Shown: positions 1 to 6,086, counted from the stretch's first letter. The stretch is DNA of 6,263 bases from an uncultured bacterium (GCA_937858775.1 CALLYX010000141.1:1-6263); one strand, 5' to 3'. The notes: generated by a model not told the origin, from the sequence alone. Program-made: numbers and translations.

Positions 1-686
1 CCGAAGATGTAATGGGACGGTTCGTGAATCAGGGCTATTCTCCCCCCGGGGCGCGTCACACGCCCCATCTCCCTGATGGCACTCCCCATATCCTCGAAAT
101 GATGGATCGCCGTCCTCTCATATGTGAGGTCGAACGCGCCGCTATGGAACGGCAGTCTCGCGGCATTGCAGATGATCCTGGGGAACTCCCTGCACACCCT
201 CCCAGCGCCGTAGAGCATCGGCTCCGGCCATGCGTCCGTGGCCACCACGTCCGCACCCAGCCGGGATATGTACTGCGCCTGAACGCACTGGAACGCCGCC
301 ACCTCGCACGCCCTCGTCCCCGGAGCAATGCCGATGCCGGAGATGATCTTTTCAAAAGAGTCGTGGCGTTCCCCCTCATGCATGGAATGGTATTCTTCCG
401 CCGCGGAAGAGCCGGGCGGCTGGAGGCCTGACGCCGTAAGAAACTCCTGCTCCTTTTCGTGGGATTTCCAACTCACCGCCTCCTGGAGGACGCATTTCCA
501 ACTTGCATCGGGTACGATGAGATAAATCGCCTCCTCGCGTATCGGATACTCCATGGCGCAGGATGCGCACCGAAGAGTCCCCAAGAGGACCTCGTCCCCT
601 CCACCGAGCCCCTCGGGTACAAGCTCCCCATGACAGTTGGGACATGCAAGCAGGGGGAGTAGATTATCGAATACTGCCTTCTTCAT
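1..686 (-). CDS. SAM-dependent methyltransferase with N-terminal Trm112-like zinc-ribbon (partial, 3' end outside window)
   Basis: Reading the minus strand from the ATG at 686-684 gives 228 codons without a stop down to position 3, so the gene is cut by the window edge. Residues 1-60 form a Trm112-like zinc-ribbon: Cys15-Pro-Asn-Cys18 and Cys40-Ala-Ser-Cys43, followed by EYPIREEAIYLIVPD, as in many UbiE-like enzymes. A class I methyltransferase fold follows: motif I around ACEVAAF (126-132), the acidic end of strand 2 in VVATDAW (Asp151), then ARLPFHSGAFDLTYERTAIH (176-195) and REMGRVTRPGGRIALIHEP near the end. Motif I is odd: related proteins usually have E-[IV]-G-x-G, while this one has Ala and Phe in place of the glycines. 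The substrate is unknown; a small molecule, lipid or sugar intermediate is plausible. The gene is transcribed away from the glycosyltransferase genes. No strong ribosome binding site precedes the ATG, which was chosen because the zinc-ribbon begins just after it. Confidence 0.9.
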   Translation of the reverse strand, partial: MKKAVFDNLLPLLACPNCHGELVPEGLGGGDEVLLGTLRCASCAMEYPIREEAIYLIVPDASWKCVLQEAVSWKSHEKEQEFLTASGLQPPGSSAAEEYHSMHEGERHDSFEKIISGIGIAPGTRACEVAAFQCVQAQYISRLGADVVATDAWPEPMLYGAGRVCREFPRIICNAARLPFHSGAFDLTYERTAIHHFEDMGSAIREMGRVTRPGGRIALIHEPSHYIF

Positions 687-760
687 AAATGCCCGATAGC
701 ATTCCGTGATCGTTCGGCATCGCCCGGGCTTTTGCCATGTCACCCCGAGACGAAAGTATT

Positions 761-791
761 AGTATACCGTTTCCCTCACGCGAAAGTCCAA
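761..791 (-). promoter_or_regulatory. Candidate promoter for the methyltransferase gene
   Basis: On the minus strand TTGGAC (791-786) is followed after 19 bases by TATACT (766-761). Each differs from the sigma-70 type consensus at few positions, but the spacer is 2 bases longer than ideal. Transcription would begin near 754 and leave a leader of about 70 bases before the ATG at 686. The -35 element lies inside the inverted repeat at 781-797, so a repressor bound there could block it. This rests on motif matching only. Confidence 0.25.
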
Positions 792-797
792 CTTTCG
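781..797. promoter_or_regulatory. Perfect inverted repeat, possible operator
   Basis: CGAAAGT-CCA-ACTTTCG has 7-base perfect arms around a 3-base centre. A further copy of the left arm, CGAAAGT, lies 30 bases upstream at 751-757, about three helical turns away. The repeat overlaps the candidate minus-strand -35 box. No T-run follows, so it is not a terminator. An operator for a dimeric regulator is possible; chance is also possible for a repeat this short. Confidence 0.3.
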
Positions 798-879
798 ACC
801 GGACGGGGGCAGGGGCCGTACGACGGCAGATCGAATCGGCACGCCGTCGAACGGGAAGCGGATGGGGCGCTCGCGGCTG

Positions 880-888
880 TGATATACT
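880..888 (+). promoter_or_regulatory. Candidate extended -10 promoter for the glycosyltransferase genes
   Basis: TGATATACT matches an extended -10 element (TGN followed by TATACT, one base from TATAAT). There is no recognisable -35 at the expected 17-base spacing (860-865 is GGATGG), which is common for extended -10 promoters. It points toward the gene at 1024 and would give a leader of about 130 bases containing the hairpin at 958-977. Confidence 0.35.
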
Positions 889-957
889 GGTGCGCGGCCA
901 TACCAATGACCTGATTGCGTTTTGAACTATGGGGACGGAATCTATCCGGCCCCGTCC

Positions 958-977
958 GGGCGCGACATATCGCGCCC
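958..977 (+). other. Strong GC-rich hairpin in the leader of the glycosyltransferase genes
   Basis: GGGCGCGA (958-965) and TCGCGCCC (970-977) are perfectly complementary around a CATA loop, giving an 8-base-pair stem with seven G-C pairs. It is not followed by a T-run, so it is not a standard terminator. The last three stem bases (975-977) can instead pair within a second small hairpin, CCCT-TAC-AGGG (975-985). It lies 46 bases before the chosen start of the first glycosyltransferase. Confidence 0.5.
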
Positions 978-1023
978 TTACAGGGTGTATACGGGCAGTT
1001 TCTGCGACACGACACTAGAACGC

Positions 1024-1992
1024 ATGCGTCCCACGATCTACATCCCATGCCGCAACGCGGAACGATTTCTAGCGGGCTGCATCGGCGCCGTCCGCGCGCA
1101 ATCGCTTCCCCCGGGCGAGATCATCGTCGTCGACGACGGATCGACCGACCGCACGGCGGAGATCGCCCGCGGCTACGAGGCGCGCGTCATCAGCCTTCCC
1201 TCGCACCCCGGTCTCGCCGCCGCGCGCAACGCGGCTGTGAGCGCCGCCCGGGGCGAGCTCGTCGCCTCCCTCGACGCCGATTGCGTTCCGGAGCCGTCGT
1301 GGCTGGAGGGGCTCGCGAAGGCGATGGAGGAGACAGGGGCGGCGGGGGCCGGGGGGATGCTCGTCGAGGCGCACCAGGCCCGGCTCGCCGACAGGTGGCG
1401 GGCCGTCCACATGCGGCAGAATTGGGGGGGGGAAAGGATCGTCAATCCCCCGTTCCTCTTCGGCTGCAACACGCTATTCCGCAAGGGAGCGCTCGAGGAG
1501 ATCGGCCTGTACGACGAGCGGTGCCGGACAAACGGCGAGGACGTTGACCTCTCCCACCGCCTCCGCGCCAAGGGGCATACGCTCGTCTACGAGCCGGCGG
1601 CGAGGGTCCGGCACCTGAAAAGGGACACCGCCGTTTCCGTGCTCCGGGCGGACTGGCAGTGGGGATACCGATCTTCCGGGGAGACGATGAAGTACACGGC
1701 CCTGTCGAGGATCGTCTACCACAACTACACCAACGCGAGATACCGCGCGTCCATGGACAGGGCCAGGGGACGACGGCGCCTTCTCCTTCTCGATATGCTG
1801 CTCTTTCCGCTCCACACCTGCTGGGACGCGCGCTTCGCGCTCCGCGAAGGCCTTCTCTGGAGGGGCCGCGCCGGGACGCGCGGGGGGGCCTCCGGCTTCT
1901 CCGCGTTCAAGGCCCATCTCGCGCGGCTCTCCGAGGAACGCTTCCTGCGGGGGCCTGAGGGCCGTGGCGGAAACGCGAGGCCCGCGCCGTGA
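1024..1992 (+). CDS. Glycosyltransferase family 2
   Basis: A 322-residue GT-A fold enzyme expected to transfer a sugar from a nucleotide-sugar donor at the cytoplasmic face of the membrane. The N-terminus is typical of GT2, with IPCRNAERFL and then EIIVVDDGSTD, whose Asp37/Asp38 region binds the nucleotide. The metal-binding DxD is Asp84-Ala-Asp86. The acceptor side shows FLFGCNTLFRKGALEEIGLY, then the ED motif Glu172-Asp173 (likely catalytic base) and a trailing Arg196-His197. A hydrophobic stretch near RRLLLLDMLLFPLH (about residue 260) may touch the membrane. The ATG at 1024 was chosen because the fold begins right after it. The in-frame TTG at 922 would add 34 residues unlike the family and would run through the hairpin at 958-977. 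No clear Shine-Dalgarno site precedes 1024. The gene ends in GTGA, overlapping the next start. Sugar and acceptor are unknown. Confidence 0.93.
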   Translation: MRPTIYIPCRNAERFLAGCIGAVRAQSLPPGEIIVVDDGSTDRTAEIARGYEARVISLPSHPGLAAARNAAVSAARGELVASLDADCVPEPSWLEGLAKAMEETGAAGAGGMLVEAHQARLADRWRAVHMRQNWGGERIVNPPFLFGCNTLFRKGALEEIGLYDERCRTNGEDVDLSHRLRAKGHTLVYEPAARVRHLKRDTAVSVLRADWQWGYRSSGETMKYTALSRIVYHNYTNARYRASMDRARGRRRLLLLDMLLFPLHTCWDARFALREGLLWRGRAGTRGGASGFSAFKAHLARLSEERFLRGPEGRGGNARPAP

Positions 1993-3146
1993 CGCCCCGC
2001 TTCCCCGCCGCCGCGGCAGGCGCCTCGTTTTTCAAGCGAACAGCCGGAGGCCTCGCTAAGGCGCTCCTCCGCCGGACCGGCCCGTGCCCCGCCGCCCCCC
2101 GCCGCGTCCTTGTCGTAGCCGTCGGATTCATCGGCGACATCGTCATCATCCAGCCGTTCCTGCGCTCCCTCCGGCTCTCCATGCCATCCGCGCGCGTCTC
2201 GCTGATGCTGGAGAAGGGATGCCTCCCGCTGCTCAGGGGAAACGCGTTCGTCGACGGCGTCATTCCGTACGACAAGGCGCGCGCGAGAGATATCCCCTAC
2301 CTTCTCTCCCTGATCGCGAAGGCCAGGCGGGAACGGTTCGACGTCGCCGTCGTGCACTACGGCCATTTCCACGTCGAGGATATCCTCTTCTTCATGGGAA
2401 TCCGCCACACGATCGGCTACAACCACGATCTCGGCTTCAAGCGCCGCCTGACATACGAACTCTTCTCCCGGACGGTATTCAAGGACTGGGGGATCAACGA
2501 GATCGACAACAGCTTCGCCCTGCTCCGGGCGATGGGCGTCCAGTCGAGCCCAGGGGAAGCGTACCCCCCCGTCCCCGTCTCGCCGGGGAGCGTCCCGCCG
2601 GCCGCCGCCGCGTTCGCCGCAGGGGAGCGCGGCGCCCGCCCGCCGCTCGTCCTGATGCACATCGGCGCCGGCTACCCGACGAAGAAGTGGCCCCCCGCGA
2701 GGTGGGCCGCGGCCGGCGACCTGCTCCGGGAAAGCATGCCCGTGTCGCTTTTTATCACCGGTACGCGCGACGATATCCGGGAGCAGGAGGAGATCCTCGG
2801 GCAGATGCGCAGGCCCGCGGCCGGGTTGTGCGGCGCCACGACGCTCGAGGGCCTCATCGCCCTCATCGACCGGGCCGACCTCCTCCTCACCACCGATTCG
2901 GGGCCCAAACATATCGCCTACTCGCTCGGGGTGCCCACGGTCGAGGTGTACGGCTCCTCGGAGCAATGGCGCTGGGGTGCGTACTGGGACAGGGAGATCC
3001 ACATCGCGCTGGACAAGAAGCCGAACCCCGCGATCGACCCCTCCCTGGCCGGGGACGGCCGCTATCATCCGGTGATCCAGCAGGTGACGGCGGAGGAGGC
3101 GGCTGCCGCGGCCCTCTCCCTCCTCCGGCGGAAGGGGGCGCGATGA
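1989..3146 (+). CDS. Glycosyltransferase family 9 (heptosyltransferase-like)
   Basis: A 385-residue GT-B enzyme of the ADP-heptose:LPS heptosyltransferase type (GT9). The N-terminal domain opens with RRVLVVAVGFIGDIVIIQPF (38-57), where Gly49-Asp50 and the following proline are the family signature. The C-terminal donor-binding domain has MHIGAGYPTKKWP (223-235) and TTDSGPKHIAYSLGVPTVEVYG with Asp303, Gly305 and His308, matching the usual [TD]-[ST]-G-P-x-H-[LI]-A pattern. Length is normal apart from about 35 extra residues before the fold. GTG at 1989 is the start: it overlaps the stop of the preceding gene as GTGA, has GAGG at 1977-1980 at a good distance, and no other start lies before the fold. 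The gene ends in ATGA with the next gene. In Gram-negative bacteria GT9 enzymes build the LPS inner core, but distant members use other sugars, so heptose is not assured and no waa name is given. Confidence 0.95.
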   Translation: MTPRFPAAAAGASFFKRTAGGLAKALLRRTGPCPAAPRRVLVVAVGFIGDIVIIQPFLRSLRLSMPSARVSLMLEKGCLPLLRGNAFVDGVIPYDKARARDIPYLLSLIAKARRERFDVAVVHYGHFHVEDILFFMGIRHTIGYNHDLGFKRRLTYELFSRTVFKDWGINEIDNSFALLRAMGVQSSPGEAYPPVPVSPGSVPPAAAAFAAGERGARPPLVLMHIGAGYPTKKWPPARWAAAGDLLRESMPVSLFITGTRDDIREQEEILGQMRRPAAGLCGATTLEGLIALIDRADLLLTTDSGPKHIAYSLGVPTVEVYGSSEQWRWGAYWDREIHIALDKKPNPAIDPSLAGDGRYHPVIQQVTAEEAAAAALSLLRRKGAR

Positions 3147-4033
3147 TCAGCGTCGTCATACTCACATACAACCGGGTGAAGGATCTCGCCGAGGCGATCG
3201 CGAGCGTACGGGCCTCGCGCGGGCCAGGGCGGGAAATTATCGTCGTGGACAACGGCTCTACGGACGGCACCGCCGCCCTCCTCGCCTCGCAGCCGGACCT
3301 ACGCGTGCTTCGCTTCGACCGGGGGAAGATTCTTTCGCATTGCCGGAACGCCGGGATCGAGGCGGCGAGGGGGGAGATCATCGCCTTCACCGACGACGAC
3401 TGTGTCGTCGCCGAGGACTGGCTTGAGCTGATCGCGGAGGACCTGCGCGACCACGACGCGGTCGGCGGAATCGTGAAACTGCACGGGAAGATGAAGATGC
3501 CGTGGTGGTGGAACGACGAACTGAACTGGATGCCCGGCCTGAGCGTGCCGGGCCTCTGGGGCCCGCTCGCCGGGGAGATCTACCTGCCGCAATCCGCCAA
3601 CCTCGCCTACCGCGCCGATATTCTCCGGAAGATGGGGTTCGGCGAGGGGCTGGAAGGCATCTGGATGAAGAACATGACCCGTGAAGACTCCGACCTATGG
3701 ATCCGTACGCGCGCGGCGGGATGCCGGACGCTCGTCGACACGCGCCTCGTGGTTTTACACAAACTACCCCCCTCCCGATTCACCCTATCCTTCTGTCTCC
3801 GCAGGGCGTTCAGCGACGGCTTCGCGGCGTACCACCGGGAGCGCGGCGCGGGGCGCGCGCGGGAGAGGCTGCGCTTTATCGCGCGCGAGCCGTATGCTAT
3901 ATTCGCCAGGGCGCGGCGCGGCGACCCGGGTTCCAGGGTGCATGAGGCGTTCTGGATCGTGCGCGAGTGCGGGTTCCTCTTCGCCCATCTCCGCCGAGCC
4001 CGGCATCCCGTCCGCCCCGCGGACCTCGTCTGA
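3143..4033 (+). CDS. Glycosyltransferase family 2
   Basis: A 296-residue GT-A enzyme. ISVVILTYNR (2-11) and EIIVVDNGSTD (31-41, Asp36) form the nucleotide-binding half. FTDDDC carries the metal-binding triple Asp84-Asp85-Asp86. ANLAYRADIL (152-161) and the ED motif Glu181-Asp182 in TREDSDLWIRTRAAGC form the acceptor and catalytic half, followed by LVVLHKLPPSR. A tryptophan-rich stretch, Trp121-Trp122-Trp123 followed by NDELNW and then PGLWGP, lies between these halves and may shape the acceptor pocket. The ATG at 3143 overlaps the previous stop as ATGA, and a purine-rich GGAAGGGGG (3130-3138) sits just before it, so translation is probably coupled. It shares only the general family motifs with the GT2 gene at 1024 and is not a recent duplicate. 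The C-terminal tail after about residue 215 is basic and family-variable. Donor and acceptor are unknown. Confidence 0.95.
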   Translation: MISVVILTYNRVKDLAEAIASVRASRGPGREIIVVDNGSTDGTAALLASQPDLRVLRFDRGKILSHCRNAGIEAARGEIIAFTDDDCVVAEDWLELIAEDLRDHDAVGGIVKLHGKMKMPWWWNDELNWMPGLSVPGLWGPLAGEIYLPQSANLAYRADILRKMGFGEGLEGIWMKNMTREDSDLWIRTRAAGCRTLVDTRLVVLHKLPPSRFTLSFCLRRAFSDGFAAYHRERGAGRARERLRFIAREPYAIFARARRGDPGSRVHEAFWIVRECGFLFAHLRRARHPVRPADLV

Positions 4034-4058
4034 ATGCCGATCCTGAGCACCCGAATCG

Positions 4059-4084
4059 CCGGGAAGCGGCTTGACACCGCCCGG
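4059..4084 (+). other. Imperfect hairpin between GT2 gene and small membrane protein gene
   Basis: CCGG (4059-4062) with CCGG (4081-4084) and GCGG (4066-4069) with CCGC (4077-4080) can form a stem with a 3-base bulge and a 7-base loop. No T-run follows. It ends just before the ribosome binding site of the next gene and could separate its expression from the upstream genes. The loop holds a TTGACA, but no -10 sits at the right distance. Confidence 0.25.
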
Positions 4085-4103
4085 ACGCCGAAGGAGAACT
4101 TCA

Positions 4104-4304
4104 ATGCCCCGCTCGTCCCGGGGAACCCGCCGCGACGGCGGGGCCCGACTATTTCATAGGCGGCGGAGCGCCGGGAAGACGGCGGCCAAACTCCTCCTCG
4201 CCGCGCTGACGCTCGTCCTGTTCGCCGCGGAAGGGATGTACCTCCTCGCCGCGCGGGCGGCGATGCGGTGCGGCTGGGAACCGGGGAACAGGAATGTTCG
4301 ATAA
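4104..4304 (+). CDS. Small single-pass membrane protein, unknown function
   Basis: A 66-residue protein I do not recognise. The main support is its start: AAGGAG (4091-4096) lies 7 bases before the ATG, the best ribosome binding site in the window. The first 25 residues are very basic (nine arginines, one lysine). A hydrophobic stretch, AAKLLLAALTLVLFAAEGMY (27-46) continuing to about residue 50, should cross the membrane once, with the basic N-terminus in the cytoplasm. Glu43 and Met45 lie within that segment, and Arg51 and Arg55 follow it. The short tail (CGWEPGNRNVR) has one cysteine. An upstream in-frame TTG at 4071 would add 11 residues but lacks a binding site. The gene lies 70 bases after a GT2 gene and 30 bases before the four-helix bundle gene, on the same strand. 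It might anchor or regulate a glycan enzyme, but that is a guess from position. Chance of being non-coding remains because it is short. Confidence 0.55.
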   Translation: MPRSSRGTRRDGGARLFHRRRSAGKTAAKLLLAALTLVLFAAEGMYLLAARAAMRCGWEPGNRNVR

Positions 4305-4334
4305 CCCCTGATTCCCTGGTGGACAGGGCGGCGG

Positions 4335-4676
4335 ATGAATAACGGACCCACGTCGAACCGGAAATCCACGACGACGCAGCGGAAGTACGACCTGAGCGCG
4401 AGGTTGTTTCAATTTTCGGTCCTCATCATAAAGATCGCGTCCGCCCTGCCGCGCGCTCTTGCCGGCAGGCAGATCGGGGCGCGACTGTATAAGGCGGGGG
4501 CCTCGGCGGGTGCGGACTACGAAGAAGCTCCGGGGGCGGAATGCAAGCGCGGCTTCATCTACAAACTCGGCATCGTGCCCAAGGAACTTCGCGAGACCCG
4601 CTATCGGCCAAGACTCATGTTCTATCGGGCATTGGCCATTATCGGTTATTCAACCAGGACATTATGCCTCCGTTAA
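4335..4676 (+). CDS. Four-helix bundle protein of the S23/IVP family, C-terminally truncated, probably decaying
   Basis: The 113-residue product matches the family first found in 23S rRNA intervening sequences and widespread as stand-alone genes. Recognisable parts are KYDLSARLFQFSVLIIKIAS (17-36, helix 1), LPRALAGRQIGARLYKAGAS (38-57), AGADYEEAPGAECKRGFIYK (58-77) and LGIVPKELRETRYRPRL (78-94). From memory of the family the usual forms are GANYEEAQGAESK and RKEARETRYWLRL. Three prolines here (66, 82, 92) fall inside helices, and the Trp-Leu pair after RETRY has become Arg-Pro. Similarity stops near residue 96, where a fourth helix of about 30 residues is expected; instead there is an unrelated tail ending in STRTLCLR. 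The stop lies 13 bases inside the next gene. Family function is poorly known; members act as oligomeric helical bundles, and a relative (Avd) works in diversity-generating retroelements, but no reverse transcriptase is present here. It may be a pseudogene remnant. Confidence 0.75.
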   Translation: MNNGPTSNRKSTTTQRKYDLSARLFQFSVLIIKIASALPRALAGRQIGARLYKAGASAGADYEEAPGAECKRGFIYKLGIVPKELRETRYRPRLMFYRALAIIGYSTRTLCLR

Positions 4677-5902
4677 AGATCTGCATGCTCTCCCCCACAG
4701 GCCCCTCCCTCGCCTCGGCGCGGCACCTTCTCTCGGCGGGGCGCGCGCTCGCGGCGCGGGGCATCGAGGTCGCCGCCGTCGTCCCGCACCACTACTACCT
4801 CCCGTTCGAGGAGGCCGGCGGCGCTGACGAAGAGAACCTGGGCGGAGTCGCGGTCAGGCACGTCCGCCTACCGTCCCGCTGGCGGGGGAGCGTCCGAACG
4901 CACTTCTTCCCCGCCGGCTATTGGATCTGGGGGATGGTCCGCCGCGCCATGGAAACGCCGTTCGACATCGTCCACGCCATGAAGCCGTACTACACCTCGG
5001 GCCCCGCCGGCCTCCTGCTCTCGATCCTGACCGGGAAGCCCCTGGTTCTCGAGTGCGACGACCTCGAAGGCAGGGATGGGTGGGCGCGCTCCCTCGTCGA
5101 AGAGCCGCTCTTCGGATTCAAACGGCGCCTCATCGAAACCTTCGAGCGGCGCCTGCCCGCACTCGCCGACGCGGTGATCGCCAGTTCGCGGGCGCTTGAG
5201 GAGATCTTGCTGGCCCGCGGCGTCGCGAGGGAACGCCTCTTCTATATCCCGTACTGCGTGGAGGAGTACATGACGCGGCGCGCCGACGGGGCCGCGGTGA
5301 GGAGCGCCTTCGGTCTGGGCGGGGATCCTACAGCGATCTACTGCGGCGCCCTCCACCCCCATAACTACGACGTGGACATGCTCATCCCGGCGATGGAGCA
5401 CGTCCACGCGGCGATCCCCCGGGCGCGGATGCTCGTGGTCGGCGACGGGGGGGCCAGGCCGGGCCTCGAGCGGGCCGCCCGCGAACGCGGCCTGCTCGGC
5501 GACGCGATCTCTTTCGCCGGATGGGTCGCGGTCGAGCGGATTCCGGACCATATCGCGGCGGCCGACGTCGCCGTCGTCCCGCTGAGGGACACCCCCGCGA
5601 GCCGCTGCCGGGGCCTCTCCAAGGTGCTCGAATACCTCTGCCAAGGGGTGCCGGTGGTCATGCCGCGCGTGGGACAGGCGGAGGAACTGACGGACGGGGG
5701 GGCGGCGGGGCTCCTCGTCAGACCGGGCGACGCGCGCGCGCTGGCGGACGGGATCATCGAACTCCTGAGGGATCCTGAACGCGCGAAAGAAATGGGCGCG
5801 CGAGGCCGGCGGCATGCGACCACCCGCTTCTCCGCCGACGGCGCCGCGAGTGCCCGGATCGAGGTCTACCGCTTCGCCGCCGGACAGCCGTGCGTGAAGT
5901 AA
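4664..5902 (+). CDS. Glycosyltransferase family 4 (GT-B, group 1)
   Basis: A 412-residue enzyme with both GT-B domains and normal family length. The N-terminal acceptor domain has LKICMLSPTGPSLASARHLL (4-23) then ALAARGIEVAAVVP, followed by FDIVHAMKPYYTSGPAG, KPLVLECDD and DAVIASSRAL. The C-terminal donor domain has AIYCGALHPHNYDVDMLI, MLVVGDGG (Gly260-Asp261-Gly262), ISFAGWV, ADVAVVPL and GLSKVLEYLCQGVPVVMP (Lys320, Glu323), ending in a helical SADGAASARIEVYR. The first glutamate of the E-x7-E motif is absent (cysteine eight positions before Glu323), as in members with the KLLEY-type motif. ATG at 4664 was chosen because the fold begins immediately after it; AGGA (4656-4659) is a weak, close binding site. 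An ATG at 4541 in the same frame would add 41 unrelated residues read out of frame through the four-helix bundle gene. It overlaps that gene by 13 bases. Likely a retaining glycosyltransferase of the same glycan pathway; sugar unknown. Confidence 0.95.
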   Translation: MPPLKICMLSPTGPSLASARHLLSAGRALAARGIEVAAVVPHHYYLPFEEAGGADEENLGGVAVRHVRLPSRWRGSVRTHFFPAGYWIWGMVRRAMETPFDIVHAMKPYYTSGPAGLLLSILTGKPLVLECDDLEGRDGWARSLVEEPLFGFKRRLIETFERRLPALADAVIASSRALEEILLARGVARERLFYIPYCVEEYMTRRADGAAVRSAFGLGGDPTAIYCGALHPHNYDVDMLIPAMEHVHAAIPRARMLVVGDGGARPGLERAARERGLLGDAISFAGWVAVERIPDHIAAADVAVVPLRDTPASRCRGLSKVLEYLCQGVPVVMPRVGQAEELTDGGAAGLLVRPGDARALADGIIELLRDPERAKEMGARGRRHATTRFSADGAASARIEVYRFAAGQPCVK

Positions 5903-5937
5903 AGGGATGCCTGCGCCGGCGTCTCCTTCACCCGCCT

Positions 5938-5963
5938 TGCGCATCCGCGCGCATGACGTTTTT
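5938..5963 (+). terminator. Weak candidate transcription terminator after the GT4 gene
   Basis: TGCGC (5938-5942) pairs with GCGCA (5949-5953) around a 6-base loop, and five T residues follow at 5959-5963. The 5-base gap between stem and T-run and the short stem make this a poor intrinsic terminator. It is the only T-run after a stem in the 184 bases following the last gene. Confidence 0.25.
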
Positions 5964-6061
5964 CCCGGCCCAAGTCTCCAGAGCGGATATCACGGCTCAT
6001 GTTTTACTCATGTGTTCGGCGGTTTGGAAGTCGTACCATTATTGGTTCATGACATTTCTTT

Positions 6062-6076
6062 GTGAAAGATTTTCAC
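6062..6076. other. Small AT-rich hairpin before the repeat array
   Basis: GTGAAA-GAT-TTTCAC is a perfect 6-base inverted repeat with a 3-base loop and no T-run after it. It lies in the AT-richer non-coding stretch 5903-6086, where I see no credible gene. It is about 10 bases before the first unit of the tandem array and could mark its boundary or be a binding site. Confidence 0.3.
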
Positions 6077-6086
6077 GTGGGCAACA

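Larger units (their letters stand above)
687..1023. other. Divergent intergenic region between methyltransferase and glycosyltransferase genes
   Basis: This 337-base stretch separates two genes that point away from each other, so it should hold promoters for both. I see no convincing protein gene in it. An in-frame TTG at 922 and GTG at 985 could extend the first glycosyltransferase upstream, but that extension does not look like glycosyltransferase sequence. The region contains a minus-strand promoter candidate (761-791), an inverted repeat (781-797), an extended -10 on the plus strand (880-888) and a GC hairpin (958-977), each listed separately. Confidence 0.6.

Noticed and set aside
12..662. 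Plus-strand open frames over the first 660 bases
   Set aside because: They are shadows of the minus-strand methyltransferase, whose motifs are unambiguous.
722..733. GCCCGGGC followed by TTTT, terminator-like
   Set aside because: The palindrome has no loop, so it cannot fold into a useful hairpin, and it lies between divergent genes.
1725..3068. 447-codon minus-strand open frame
   Set aside because: Covers the GT2 and GT9 genes in a GC-rich region; composition is low-complexity (Arg, Gly, Ala, Asp) with no family motif.
2084..3142. Upstream extension of the second GT2 frame through the GT9 gene
   Set aside because: Arg/Pro-rich out-of-frame reading; the true start is the ATG at 3143 overlapping the GT9 stop.
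4071..4076. TTGACA, a perfect -35 box
   Set aside because: No -10 at 16-18 bases; the sequence there is the ribosome binding site of the small gene.
4286..4299. GAACA-GGAA-TGTTC resembling a LexA/SOS box
   Set aside because: The spacing between GAAC and GTTC is 6 rather than 4, and it lies at the end of a coding frame, not in a promoter.
4622..4633. CTATCGGGCATT also present before the methyltransferase start (minus strand, 688-699)
   Set aside because: A 12-base match is expected by chance about once or twice in a window of this size.
4868..5944. 358-codon minus-strand open frame opposite the GT4 gene
   Set aside because: GC-driven shadow without recognisable domains; the plus strand has a complete GT4 enzyme.
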